A stretch of 39,163 nucleotides of DNA from CAZKBP01 sp964551015 (GTDB taxonomy: Bacteria > Bacteroidota > Bacteroidia > Cytophagales > Microscillaceae): positions 1 through 39,163 of the forward strand of contig CAZKBP010000045.1 of assembly GCA_964551015.1 (NCBI GenBank). Direction: 5' to 3'. The translations under genes were made by a program, and so were the position numbers. Shown here piece after piece: positions 7,623-15,736 of this stretch (positions are counted from its first letter, which is position 1; the number at the start of each line of letters is the position of its first letter). The notes beneath the pieces are model-generated. The model did no database searches and had not been told where the DNA came from. It saw only the letters and a list, made by a program, of their open reading frames with translations.

Positions 7623-9998
7623 TCAAAAGGCATAAGAAATGGTAGCTAAATAATTCCGAGGTGCTCCCGGAAAGACCCGCCCCGCGTTCAAACCTCCTAC
7701 GAAGTAGCGCTCGTCAAAAATATTATTCAAGTTGAAAGAAAGCTTCGCATTTTTATAAGTATAATAAATAGCCGCCCTTGCAGTAAAATAACCCGGAAAC
7801 TTGATCACGTTGTTTATCAAATTATCCGCCGGATCAACCACTTGGCTACCACTCACATAACGCCCCCCTAGAGCCAGACTCAGGTTTTTTAGAAAAGTAT
7901 CGGTAAAGCTGTATTTCCCCCAGAAGCCCCAGGTATGCTCTGGATTGTTGGCCTCCAGGTCTAGTTCTTCTATCTCCAGCTGATTGTCTAGCACCTCCAC
8001 GTCGTTGTAGGCATAGTTGGCCGTGAGCGACAGATTCTCGGTGATACTTCCTGTAAAGTCTAGCTCAATCCCTCGGCTGGTCTCGTCGCCAATCTGGATG
8101 AGCTGGATCAGCCCGCCGACGCTCTCGGGGTCTTCGATCAGGCGACCATTGCGGTTGATAAAATAGATAGAAACCGTAGCCAGTAATCTATCCTCAAAGA
8201 AAGTGGTTTTAGTACCAAACTCAATCTGATCGCTTGCCAGCGGGTCGAAGGCTACACCCGGCTCCAGGGCATTGGTACCTGAGGGCACATTTTGCAAGTC
8301 ATAGGATTCGGTGTAGCTGACAAAGAGATTAATGGATTTATTGAGTTCGTACGTAATGCCTAAGCGAGGCAGGAGCACGTCGTCGTCAATGGCCTCCGTG
8401 AGGTCTACCCCGCTTCCGGTCAGGTTGTTTTGGTCTAAATCTTCGTAGCGTAATCCCAGGAGCACATTGAGCTTTTTCCATTTGATCAAATCCTGAAAGT
8501 AAAAGCCCCGGTATCTATTTTCAGTGGTAAGGGTAAATTGAGCTGGATTGAATGTAACTTGCAGGTCTTCCAGATTGTCAAAAATCACCCGGTCGCTAAA
8601 AGAAAGATTGGGCACGCCGTTCACTTCGCCCGAGGCAGAGCGGGTTCGGGAGTCCTGGAGGGTCTCGAAGAAGTCAAAGCCCAGTACTGCTTCGTGGCTG
8701 AGGTTTCCGGTGTTAAATTTTCCCACCAAATAAGTCGTCAGAAAATTGGAATGAGCGTCTGTGATTCGATCATTGATGGTGCGAATGAGTTCTGCGCCAT
8801 CATCTGTGAAGAGATTAGCGGAGCGGGTTTCTAGGAAATTCTGATCAAAATCCGAGCGGGTATAGGAGAGATTCAAAGAAAGCCAGTCGGCAAATCGATG
8901 GTTGGCCGAGAAGGTGAGGAGCACCGAAGTATTCTGGCGATTGTCATAAGGCTCGGCCGTATTGAAGCTAATGGGCAAGGCAAACAAATCGCCTTGTAAG
9001 ACGGGCATTCCCCGGTCTACACCCGCTACGTCATTGGCAAAGGAACTCACCACATCCAGATTGAAACGAGTTTTGTCGTTGGGTATAAAAGAAACCGAAG
9101 GAGCCAGCAAGAGCGTTCTAAACTGCTGAAAATCTCGGAAGGACTCTGCATTTTCCCAGCCTGCGTTCAGGCGGTACAAGAGTTTTTTGCTTTCGTTGAG
9201 CGGGCCCGTGATATCAAAGGTAGCCCGGTAGGTCTCAAAGCTCCCTGCCGAAAAAGAGGCCAAAGCACGCCTTTCGGGAAGCGGTTTTTTAGTAACTGTA
9301 TTGATAATGCCACCCGGAGAACCATTGCCAAACAGTGCCGCCGCTGGCCCTTTGACTACTTCTATCCGCTCGTAGTGGGTCGTAATGGTAGAAGAAGCAA
9401 AATCGGTGGTAATCAGGGCGCGATTTCCATTGATGTAATTGTGGTTAATGCGAAAACCGCGGGAGGAAAAGTTGTCCTGAGAAAAAATTCGGGTCAGACC
9501 TGCCACGTTTTCCGAGATTTCTCCAATCCGAAAAATCTGTTGATCCAGGAGCAGTTCCTTGTTGAGAATAGAGATACTCTGAGGCACAAGTTTGAGGTTG
9601 GTGCCTGTTTTAGTGCCTGCAAAGGTTATATCGGGTTTGTAGTCGGTGGCTTTTCTCCCTACGATTTCTAGGTCTTGCAGTTCGTAGAGAGAGACTTCCA
9701 ATTCAAAATTCAAGGTCGCGGTTTGGCCAGCCTGCACCGTGATTTTAGCTTCCTTCAGCTCATAACCCACGTAGCTCACCCTCAGGGTGTACTCACCCGC
9801 GCTCACATTATTGATTTTATAGCGGCCTTCGGCATCGGTAGAAGCTCCTCGGTTGAGTGCCTCAATGAACACGTTTGCACCAGCTATGGGCTCTTGGGTG
9901 GGTTGGTCTATCACTTTACCTTCTAGGGAACCTGTTTGAGCCAGAAGGCTGGGAGCGGTCAGCACCCCTAAAAATAAGATGGTAAATAATTTTTTCAT
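7623..9998 (-). CDS. TonB-dependent siderophore receptor
   Basis: 791-residue outer-membrane receptor for a ferric siderophore. The start at 9998 is chosen because MKKLFTILFLGVLTAPSLLA is a clear signal peptide and follows the upstream stop by 4 bp; a longer reading frame upstream has no such feature. Order: carboxypeptidase-regulatory-like domain (about 24-105, GSLEGKVIDQP), plug (about 125-230, with LVPQSISIL, FSSRGF, GNGSPGGIINTVTKKP, the siderophore-receptor pattern), then a 22-strand barrel ending in aromatic F (TISYAF). It is the second gene of an operon with the lipoprotein at 10003-11055, under an iron-type box at 11091-11109. Confidence 0.95.
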   Translation of the reverse strand: MKKLFTILFLGVLTAPSLLAQTGSLEGKVIDQPTQEPIAGANVFIEALNRGASTDAEGRYKINNVSAGEYTLRVSYVGYELKEAKITVQAGQTATLNFELEVSLYELQDLEIVGRKATDYKPDITFAGTKTGTNLKLVPQSISILNKELLLDQQIFRIGEISENVAGLTRIFSQDNFSSRGFRINHNYINGNRALITTDFASSTITTHYERIEVVKGPAAALFGNGSPGGIINTVTKKPLPERRALASFSAGSFETYRATFDITGPLNESKKLLYRLNAGWENAESFRDFQQFRTLLLAPSVSFIPNDKTRFNLDVVSSFANDVAGVDRGMPVLQGDLFALPISFNTAEPYDNRQNTSVLLTFSANHRFADWLSLNLSYTRSDFDQNFLETRSANLFTDDGAELIRTINDRITDAHSNFLTTYLVGKFNTGNLSHEAVLGFDFFETLQDSRTRSASGEVNGVPNLSFSDRVIFDNLEDLQVTFNPAQFTLTTENRYRGFYFQDLIKWKKLNVLLGLRYEDLDQNNLTGSGVDLTEAIDDDVLLPRLGITYELNKSINLFVSYTESYDLQNVPSGTNALEPGVAFDPLASDQIEFGTKTTFFEDRLLATVSIYFINRNGRLIEDPESVGGLIQLIQIGDETSRGIELDFTGSITENLSLTANYAYNDVEVLDNQLEIEELDLEANNPEHTWGFWGKYSFTDTFLKNLSLALGGRYVSGSQVVDPADNLINNVIKFPGYFTARAAIYYTYKNAKLSFNLNNIFDERYFVGGLNAGRVFPGAPRNYLATISYAF

Positions 9999-10002
9999 AA
10001 GT

Positions 10003-11055
10003 CTATTCGGTAGGGAGTAAATTACTGTTTGTGATAAAGGTGAGTCGGTTTCCGAATTCAGAACTAGGGTCGGCAAAGAGTACGAACGTGCCAAAGTTTC
10101 CGTCCACATCCAGGGGCAGCAGGATGTTAGCATCATTACTCACGCGCTCACCGTTGACCGTCGCCCAAATAGGGAGTGGCAACAAATTACTGGCCGGAAA
10201 AAGCAGTTCTCCACTCTCCCCAAAGCTCAGCGATCCGAAAGTCTGAGTAATGCCCAGGCCCTGAAAAAGCACATCTACTGGCAGTACACCAAAGCCCGCC
10301 GCGGTAGCGTCAATGAAGAGAACCATATTTTCCAACTCGGGCACTAGGTTGACTGCATCCAGGCCGACTAACCCGGGAGGAATGGTGTTTTGGTTGAATT
10401 GCTTTTCAATGAGCAGTAGTTCAGGATTTGCTTCGGTTCCTACCAAATATAAAGTATAGCTACCCAGTGCTTCCAGAGCTGCCTCCAAAGGGAGTATGTT
10501 TTCTTGGAAAGTGACCTCTAAGAGGACATTCCCTTCACTGTCTTGCGCTTCATTGAGATTAAGGGCGTGATAAGTTTGGTCGGCAGAGAGGGCTGCGGTC
10601 GGGTTGCTGGTAATCCCAAGCGAAGGTATGCTGAGAATGGCACTGTTTTCTCCGGCGATAGCATTAACCAACAAGACCTGAGCAATTAAGGGGTTTACAT
10701 CCACATTGATAAAATCTCTGGCTCGTTGCGCGCCCCGAAAGATGGTAAGCGAGAGGGTGTAGCGCCCAGAGGCATTTTCGTTTACGATTAAGGTAGGATG
10801 GGCAGTATTTGCCTCCTGTAGACTAGGCTCAAAACCCTCTGGAAAAGCAGTAACTTCCCACTGGAAATCAAATCCCAGATCATTAACATCCGATGATTGC
10901 GAGCCATTCAGAGTGATCACATTGCCGGATTCTGCGGTAAAAAATACCAAATCTTCGCCCGCCTCCGGTAATAAGACCGTGAAGTCTTTCTCATCAAAAT
11001 CTGAGCAGGCGACCGTCAAGACCAAAAATAACAGGGAAAGTAATCGTTTGTGCAT
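10003..11055 (-). CDS. Lipoprotein with PKD-like and DUF4397-like regions, partner of siderophore receptor
   Basis: 350 residues. Signal MHKRLLSLLFLVLTVAC gives a lipobox (LTVAC) with Cys17 as the lipidated residue; acidic residues follow (SDFDEKDF), compatible with surface export in Bacteroidota. Residues about 35-120 look PKD-like (ITLNGSQSSDVNDLGFDFQW, then GRYTLSLTI). From about 128 on, two repeats (VLLVNAIAGENSA..., NMVLFIDATAAGFGV...) resemble DUF4397 beta domains. The stop is 4 bp before the receptor start, so they are co-transcribed. It may be a surface component of siderophore capture. Substrate and family are not certain. Confidence 0.85.
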   Translation of the reverse strand: MHKRLLSLLFLVLTVACSDFDEKDFTVLLPEAGEDLVFFTAESGNVITLNGSQSSDVNDLGFDFQWEVTAFPEGFEPSLQEANTAHPTLIVNENASGRYTLSLTIFRGAQRARDFINVDVNPLIAQVLLVNAIAGENSAILSIPSLGITSNPTAALSADQTYHALNLNEAQDSEGNVLLEVTFQENILPLEAALEALGSYTLYLVGTEANPELLLIEKQFNQNTIPPGLVGLDAVNLVPELENMVLFIDATAAGFGVLPVDVLFQGLGITQTFGSLSFGESGELLFPASNLLPLPIWATVNGERVSNDANILLPLDVDGNFGTFVLFADPSSEFGNRLTFITNSNLLPTE

Positions 11056-11090
11056 ATAAAAAGAAGTTTAGGGTAGCTAAGGTTAATTTT

Positions 11091-11109
11091 ATCAAGACTT
11101 ATTCTAAAT
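11091..11109 (-). promoter_or_regulatory. Iron-type palindromic box before lipoprotein-receptor operon
   Basis: ATCAAGACTTATTCTAAAT matches the window's 19-bp palindrome (ATTTAGACT-T-AGTCTAAAT) at 16 of 19 positions and lies 36 bp upstream of the lipoprotein start. The same motif precedes the other two iron-uptake units. The size and 9-1-9 symmetry fit a Fur- or DtxR-type repressor site; which protein binds is not visible here. Confidence 0.5.
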
Positions 11110-11139
11110 ATGTTGCAAAGCAAGAGATTCTCTCAGGGA

Positions 11140-11181
11140 TAGGCTTAACGGAAAGCGACTTTTCTTTTGTGGAATCGGGCG
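11140..11181 (-). promoter_or_regulatory. Tandem 21-bp repeats, candidate AraC-type activator site
   Basis: On the minus strand, CGCCCGATTCCACAAAAGAA (11181 down) is followed by AGTCGCTTTCCGTTAAGCC (11160 down), 21 bp apart. Both resemble the duplicated units at 18204-18245 and 27382-27423 (TGTC-n-GA-TCC-G-nn-AAGAA). They lie just upstream of the iron box at 11091-11109. The spacing and position are those of an AraC (PchR-like) activator. A short open frame that runs across this stretch on the plus strand is not a gene. Confidence 0.4.
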
Positions 11182-11272
11182 AAATTGTGGTGGATATATA
11201 TCACTTATCGGATGATGGATTCTAAGTGTGAACCAAGCATGATTTTGAGCTAGCCTCCGACCTAAATACAAA

Positions 11273-11294
11273 AGATCACCGTATAAGGTGATCT
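11273..11294 (-). terminator. Rho-independent terminator of second TonB receptor
   Basis: AGATCACC (11273-11280) pairs perfectly with GGTGATCT (11287-11294) around a 6-nt loop. Read on the minus strand the stem is followed by TTTTGT. It lies about 50 bp after the receptor stop. Confidence 0.7.
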
Positions 11295-11341
11295 CTTATG
11301 TAACTATGGATAAATGTTAGATGCCCATTGCAAGCAAATTT

Positions 11342-13876
11342 CTAAAAATTGACCCCAAGCGTCATCGTGAAGTTCCGGCCAAAACCGTTGCGGCGGCGGA
11401 TAGCGAAGACTTCGCCAAACTGCCGCTGACTGATTGGCGGCACGTAGGTTTCGTTGAGCAAATTGAGCACCTGAACCGATAAATATCCCCCTACCTTGCC
11501 TAACCATTCCTTCGGAAACTGGTAGCTCACACCCACATCAATCGTTGAGAATCCACGAAGTCGATAGCCATCTGCTCGGATCGGATCACCGTTGCCGTCC
11601 AGATCAATTTCGCCGTCATCATCAGAGTCAACCAGATGTCGAAACGCCCGGTCGCGATTGCCAACTGAAAATAATTCAGCACTAAATGAGAGTCCTGGCA
11701 GTGAGGGTAACTCATAGGAGGCACGTAGCGAGGTCGTAAGCGGAATCGTCTCAACTGTAGAGGCTGGTTGGAAAGTGCCATCGTCTTGCGGATCGACATC
11801 CGTCTCTGTAATAGAAAGACTGGCACTAATGCGAAAACCCTCAATCGGAGCAGCTTCCAGGGTTGCCTCAAATCCGTAATTCCGTTGTGGAGCCTGCACA
11901 CGCGAGCCAGCACCAGTTGCTGCGTCAAACTGAATTTGCGAACCGTCTTCCGAGAAAGCATAGAATCCAGCGAGTCCATAGGCAAAATTGCCCCCAATCT
12001 TACCGCGTACGCCAAAGTCAACGCTGCTGACAATCTGTGGTGATACGATCTCGTCGCCGTCGATCTCAACCCCTGGTGCTACGTTGACTACAAGAAAGGC
12101 CAGGCTCGGAATCGAGAAGCCCTGCGCGAAATTAGCATAGAGGTTCGTGTTCTCCACGACCTCGTAAGATACGCCAAGATTAAGTGATAGTCCTGAGTTC
12201 GTACCCGAGCCACCAAGCCGCTCCTGTCCTGGCGCCACCGTCGTAAACGTCGGGATAAATGGAAGAACATCAAAAGAAATGACATCAAAACGAGCACCAC
12301 CTGAAATATGAAGCACATCAGTTAAATCAAAATCAGCCTGAAGAAATATACCTCCGTTGAACAGTTCGGTGGGAGCACCCTGATCCTGTGTTCCGCCAGC
12401 CCCATCGAAACGGTTCTCAGCATCAAATGGGTCATCAGTCGAGATCGTAACGGGTGTTGAGTCGTCAGCCCAGAGCAAACCACCCCCAAGGGTAAGTAGG
12501 ATACGATCACCCAATGGGCGAACATACTCTGTACGCATGCCATACTGAGAAGCCGCCGTACTTGTTTGGAACAAGCCCGGCCAAGTGTCTGGAAATGTCC
12601 CCCCATTCTGTATGAGAAAGGGGCGGATATCTGAGCCTCCCTGTTGGAAATTAAGATCAAAGTAATATCCTTGTAGCCGAAATACACCGCCCAAGAGTGA
12701 GTTGTGCTCGTACTGTGCATTGAGGGCTAGGTACTCCTGACTGATGGGGTTGTCGTAGCTGAATGCCATCTCAGTCCGCTGAGCTACCGCCGCTGCCCCT
12801 TCTGGATCGGCTAATAGATCTTCCTCTAGGAGGATGGGCTCGAAGAAAAGGTCGTTTGGCTCTCGGTAGGATCTGGTAAATGATAGATCAATTGATTGGG
12901 TAGAAGTAAGATCATAGCCTACCTTTGCGAATACGGAAAAATCGTCATAATTGGAAGTCCCGTTGGGGGCAATGCGCTCACCGTCGGGTCGGAACTGGCC
13001 GTTGGTCGTCTCGAACGACCCATTGGCTAAATATCGAAACTTGCCCAGCGTACCCGAAATCGTAGCAGCAGCACGATAATCAAGTGCTTCACCATCCAGA
13101 AAAGTGCCTTCCACCAGATAATTGCGCGTAAAAAGTCGGAGGTCAATGTTGATTGGTTTTTCGCCAGCTTCCTTGGTAAAAAACTGAATAACCCCCCCGG
13201 GCGCACCTCCACCGTAGATCGTAGAAGCACCATAAAGAACCTCAACGCGCTCAATCATAGAGGGATCAATATTACCAAGTACAGCTCCTCGGAGTCCTTC
13301 GTTGGTTTGGAGTGGTACCCCATCGAGGAGGTATAGTGGCGCACGTCCGCGCAGTGTGGCCGTGAATACATCATTACCAATAGAGGGAGAGGTAAAGTTG
13401 GGCACGAACTTACCGAGAGTGGCCGATAGGTCTGAACTTTGGCTAGTGTAAAAATCAATGGTCTCCTGCTGGACAACGTCAATCGCTCTCGGTGTCTGTA
13501 AAATATCTGCTTCACGGCGTGTAGCCGTAACGGCAACTTCACCCAGCCGAAGCACATCATCAGGAAGTGATACATCGAGGCGGACTTCCCCTCCAATTGG
13601 GACTGAAACCTGCTGCTCGACACGCTGATAACCAATGAGTGTGAAAACAATCGTCTGTAAACCTGCGGGTACGGAGGTCAAACTGAAGGCACCGTCCTTG
13701 TCGGTAGCCGTACCCAGAGTGCTACGTTCTACGCGGAGATTAACCCCAGGAAGTGGCTCTCCTTGCTGATCGGTAACTGTGCCGAAAATCGTGCCCTTCT
13801 GGGCAAAGACAGATGTACTAAGGAGTAATAAAACAATTGCAGAAATATATCTGCATAGTATGTACTTGTAGTTCAT
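11342..13876 (-). CDS. TonB-dependent receptor (probable siderophore/iron complex)
   Basis: 844-residue outer-membrane receptor. Signal peptide about 1-25 (ends VFAQ), carboxypeptidase-regulatory-like domain about 28-105 (GTIFGTVTDQQGEPLPGVNL), plug about 118-235 with VTATRRE near a TonB-box-like start, YLLDGVPL, IERVEVLYGAST and GGAPGGVIQFFTK, and a barrel to the end with terminal F (MTLGVNF). The overall pattern resembles aerobactin/ferrichrome-type receptors; the ligand is not assignable. It has its own terminator (11273-11294) and a long leader of about 300 nt from an iron-type box at 14176-14194. Its base composition looks more GC-balanced than neighbouring accessory genes. Confidence 0.93.
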   Translation of the reverse strand: MNYKYILCRYISAIVLLLLSTSVFAQKGTIFGTVTDQQGEPLPGVNLRVERSTLGTATDKDGAFSLTSVPAGLQTIVFTLIGYQRVEQQVSVPIGGEVRLDVSLPDDVLRLGEVAVTATRREADILQTPRAIDVVQQETIDFYTSQSSDLSATLGKFVPNFTSPSIGNDVFTATLRGRAPLYLLDGVPLQTNEGLRGAVLGNIDPSMIERVEVLYGASTIYGGGAPGGVIQFFTKEAGEKPINIDLRLFTRNYLVEGTFLDGEALDYRAAATISGTLGKFRYLANGSFETTNGQFRPDGERIAPNGTSNYDDFSVFAKVGYDLTSTQSIDLSFTRSYREPNDLFFEPILLEEDLLADPEGAAAVAQRTEMAFSYDNPISQEYLALNAQYEHNSLLGGVFRLQGYYFDLNFQQGGSDIRPFLIQNGGTFPDTWPGLFQTSTAASQYGMRTEYVRPLGDRILLTLGGGLLWADDSTPVTISTDDPFDAENRFDGAGGTQDQGAPTELFNGGIFLQADFDLTDVLHISGGARFDVISFDVLPFIPTFTTVAPGQERLGGSGTNSGLSLNLGVSYEVVENTNLYANFAQGFSIPSLAFLVVNVAPGVEIDGDEIVSPQIVSSVDFGVRGKIGGNFAYGLAGFYAFSEDGSQIQFDAATGAGSRVQAPQRNYGFEATLEAAPIEGFRISASLSITETDVDPQDDGTFQPASTVETIPLTTSLRASYELPSLPGLSFSAELFSVGNRDRAFRHLVDSDDDGEIDLDGNGDPIRADGYRLRGFSTIDVGVSYQFPKEWLGKVGGYLSVQVLNLLNETYVPPISQRQFGEVFAIRRRNGFGRNFTMTLGVNF

Positions 13877-14175
13877 GACAGTAGAGATTATGTAAAAAAT
13901 AAAAACCTATAAAACTCGCAAAAAAAAAACACCTTGCTTTGGACTCATCTCAGGCCATCCATCTGCGTTCGTTTTGGGGTATACCTTTCCTCTGGACAGT
14001 AGTTTGGCTTTTTTCTCCAATCGTCAGCACAAGCTCACTTGAAGCGACTTTGGTTCATAAACGCACTATCCATTCTTGACTTACCTCCGAAAAGATCATC
14101 TGAACCCTGAGGGTTATCATTGCATTCGGGCGAGAGCACATGGAGAGAGCAAAAGTAAATGGTGATTTTATTTTT
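13877..14175 (-). other. Long untranslated leader of second TonB receptor
   Basis: About 300 nt separate the box/promoter at 14176-14198 from the receptor start at 13876. The transcript would contain an AACCCT/AGGGTT hairpin (near 14107-14119) and a run of ten U close to the start (13929 to 13920). I found no match to TPP, cobalamin or SAM riboswitch cores, and no convincing gene. Confidence 0.35.
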
Positions 14176-14198
14176 ATTTAGACTAATTATCAATTGTA
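14176..14198 (-). promoter_or_regulatory. Iron-type box and -7 element before second TonB receptor
   Basis: On the minus strand TACAATTG (14198-14191), a TAnnTTTG-like -7 element, is overlapped and followed by ATTGATAATTAGTCTAAAT (14194-14176). This keeps the half-site TTAGTCTAAAT exactly as at 18128, 27454 and 27653. Placing an operator over the start point is a repressor arrangement. Confidence 0.55.
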
Positions 14199-14338
14199 TC
14201 GAAGCTAAATCATCCCCCCTTCCTTCCGTGATTTTAAGCTAAAAACTGCTCAAATAGCGAAATTAGAAAGATGATCTCAACGCCACTATTCTTCCTGTGC
14301 TGATTTTTCTTGTTTAACTAATTACACGCATTGGCCTC

Positions 14339-14356
14339 TGCCTGTAAAGACAGGCA
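14339..14356 (-). terminator. Weak hairpin at end of PepSY operon
   Basis: TGCCTGT (14339-14345) pairs with ACAGGCA (14350-14356) around AAAG, immediately after the small membrane gene on the minus strand. No U tract follows, so its role as terminator is uncertain. Confidence 0.35.
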
Positions 14357-14372
14357 CTAAGAAGGGCTCGAC

Positions 14373-14601
14373 CTATCGGTAAACCACCTTTTCCAAACGG
14401 AATACAAACACATACCAGATCAATACTAACAAGAAAATAAGCACGCTGCTGATGATGAGTAATACCCGGAGAGAAGCCGCATAGCGGAAGATGAGAAAAT
14501 AGTACATAAAAAAGAGCATCATCGCTATCACGCCCCAATTGGCATACTTCCACCTGCCTAGTCTTTGTTGTTTTGCTTGGTTTGAATTTCTGATCTTTCA
14601 T
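14373..14601 (-). pseudogene. Small membrane protein of the PepSY operon, frameshifted
   Basis: The start ATG overlaps the PepSY gene stop (ATGA at 14598-14601). The first codons read MKDQKFKPSK, but after an AAAA run on the minus strand (14571-14574) the frame that continues is +1. It gives QQRLGRWKYANWGVIAMMLF and two strong membrane helices, ending VVYR-stop at 14373. Removing one A would give an uninterrupted 75-residue protein with a basic cytoplasmic N-terminus. In the unshifted frame the sequence loses membrane character. A homopolymer sequencing error is as likely as a real mutation. Its function is unknown; membership of an iron operon suggests an accessory role to the PepSY proteins. 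Confidence 0.6.
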
Positions 14602-15662
14602 TTTAAGCTAATCCAGATGCCCGTGAGTACCAATCCAGAAATACCCAATCCTCCTAAGAACCAAAGGATTTTGGTAAGCAACCCGCCCCAGTAGCCGAAA
14701 TGAAGAGGGTCGGCAATATCGTTGAGCCACATCACAGTGCTACTTTCCTCGGCTTTTTGTACTTTAATTACTTCATAGCTCAGCGGATGAAGATAGACCC
14801 GGTTGGCTCGGTTTCTGACCAGCGGCACCTCGCTTTTTCCGGTGAAGTAAAGAGGACGATCAGGGCGGTCGGGGGGCACTATTTCTTTCACCTCCAGGCC
14901 GGGAATGACCGCCCTTGCCCTGGACACAGCTCGGTCGTAATCCAGGAGGTAAGTAAAATTGACGAAATTGCTCGAGTCTATAAAGGCTTCCTGCAATACA
15001 GGTGCCGCCGGGTTGGCCAATGTAGACACCCCGCCCAAATTGCTACGCTCTACGAAGTACCAAATCCCCGTGATGGAAAATAGGATGGTAAAAGGCACCG
15101 ACCAGACTCCTACCAAGCGATGGAGGTTGCGAAACAGCGCGGTTTTTCCTTTGCCTATTCTGAGATCGAAGAGTTTTCGCCACCACCTTTTGTAAAAAAT
15201 CAGCGCCGTAATGGTAGATATAAAAAGCATAAAGCCAAAAATCAGCACGGTAAAATGCCCAATCTGGAAAGGAATGAAGAGGAAATAATGCAAATCCCTG
15301 AAAAAACGCTGAAAAGTCAAAGTCTGTGCCCCTTGAACTTGACCCGTGTAGGGATTGGCGAATACATAATAGCGCTGCCCCCGGTCTTGTACATACACTA
15401 AATCACAGAGATAGGGGGTCTCGCTTTTTTTCCAATATTCAATTTTCCCCCCAGGGTAATAGGCCTGAATGTTCCCGACGATTTCATTTGGCGAAGCAAG
15501 CGAACCTTCGCCAGATACCCGCATTGCGGGGAAAAACAACCAGTCCATTTCGTTGCTCAGCGTAGCCAGCGTACCCGAAAAACACACGATAAAAAACAAG
15601 ATACTAAGCTTGATCCCAATCCAGCTATGCACTCGAAAGAAGGCTCTACGATTCAGTTTCAT
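14598..15662 (-). CDS. PepSY-associated TM helix protein (intact copy)
   Basis: 354-residue inner-membrane protein. The N-terminal RRAFFRVHSWIGIKLSILFF is the typical first helix of the PepSY-TM family with its conserved H-x-W-x-G. Further helices lie near 130-155 (HYFLFIPFQIGHFTVLIFGF), 180-205 (NLHRLVGVWSVPFTILFS) and at the C-terminus (331-352). Conserved histidines in or next to the helices are thought to bind haem in family members that reduce ferric siderophores (FoxB/PiuB-like). It lies in an iron-regulated operon downstream of a second, broken PepSY gene. The role in siderophore reduction is inferred from family and context. Confidence 0.9.
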   Translation of the reverse strand: MKLNRRAFFRVHSWIGIKLSILFFIVCFSGTLATLSNEMDWLFFPAMRVSGEGSLASPNEIVGNIQAYYPGGKIEYWKKSETPYLCDLVYVQDRGQRYYVFANPYTGQVQGAQTLTFQRFFRDLHYFLFIPFQIGHFTVLIFGFMLFISTITALIFYKRWWRKLFDLRIGKGKTALFRNLHRLVGVWSVPFTILFSITGIWYFVERSNLGGVSTLANPAAPVLQEAFIDSSNFVNFTYLLDYDRAVSRARAVIPGLEVKEIVPPDRPDRPLYFTGKSEVPLVRNRANRVYLHPLSYEVIKVQKAEESSTVMWLNDIADPLHFGYWGGLLTKILWFLGGLGISGLVLTGIWISLK

Positions 15663-15736
15663 GACTTGTCGACATTGAGAGAAAATGATGGAAACGCTGC
15701 CCGACTTGGTTCAAAATACAGCTACCCTACTTAAAA

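Noticed and set aside
11056..11226. Plus-strand coding-like stretch ending in LSDDGF-stop
   Set aside because: It has no start codon, and the stretch is better explained by the iron box and tandem AraC-like units of the minus-strand operon.
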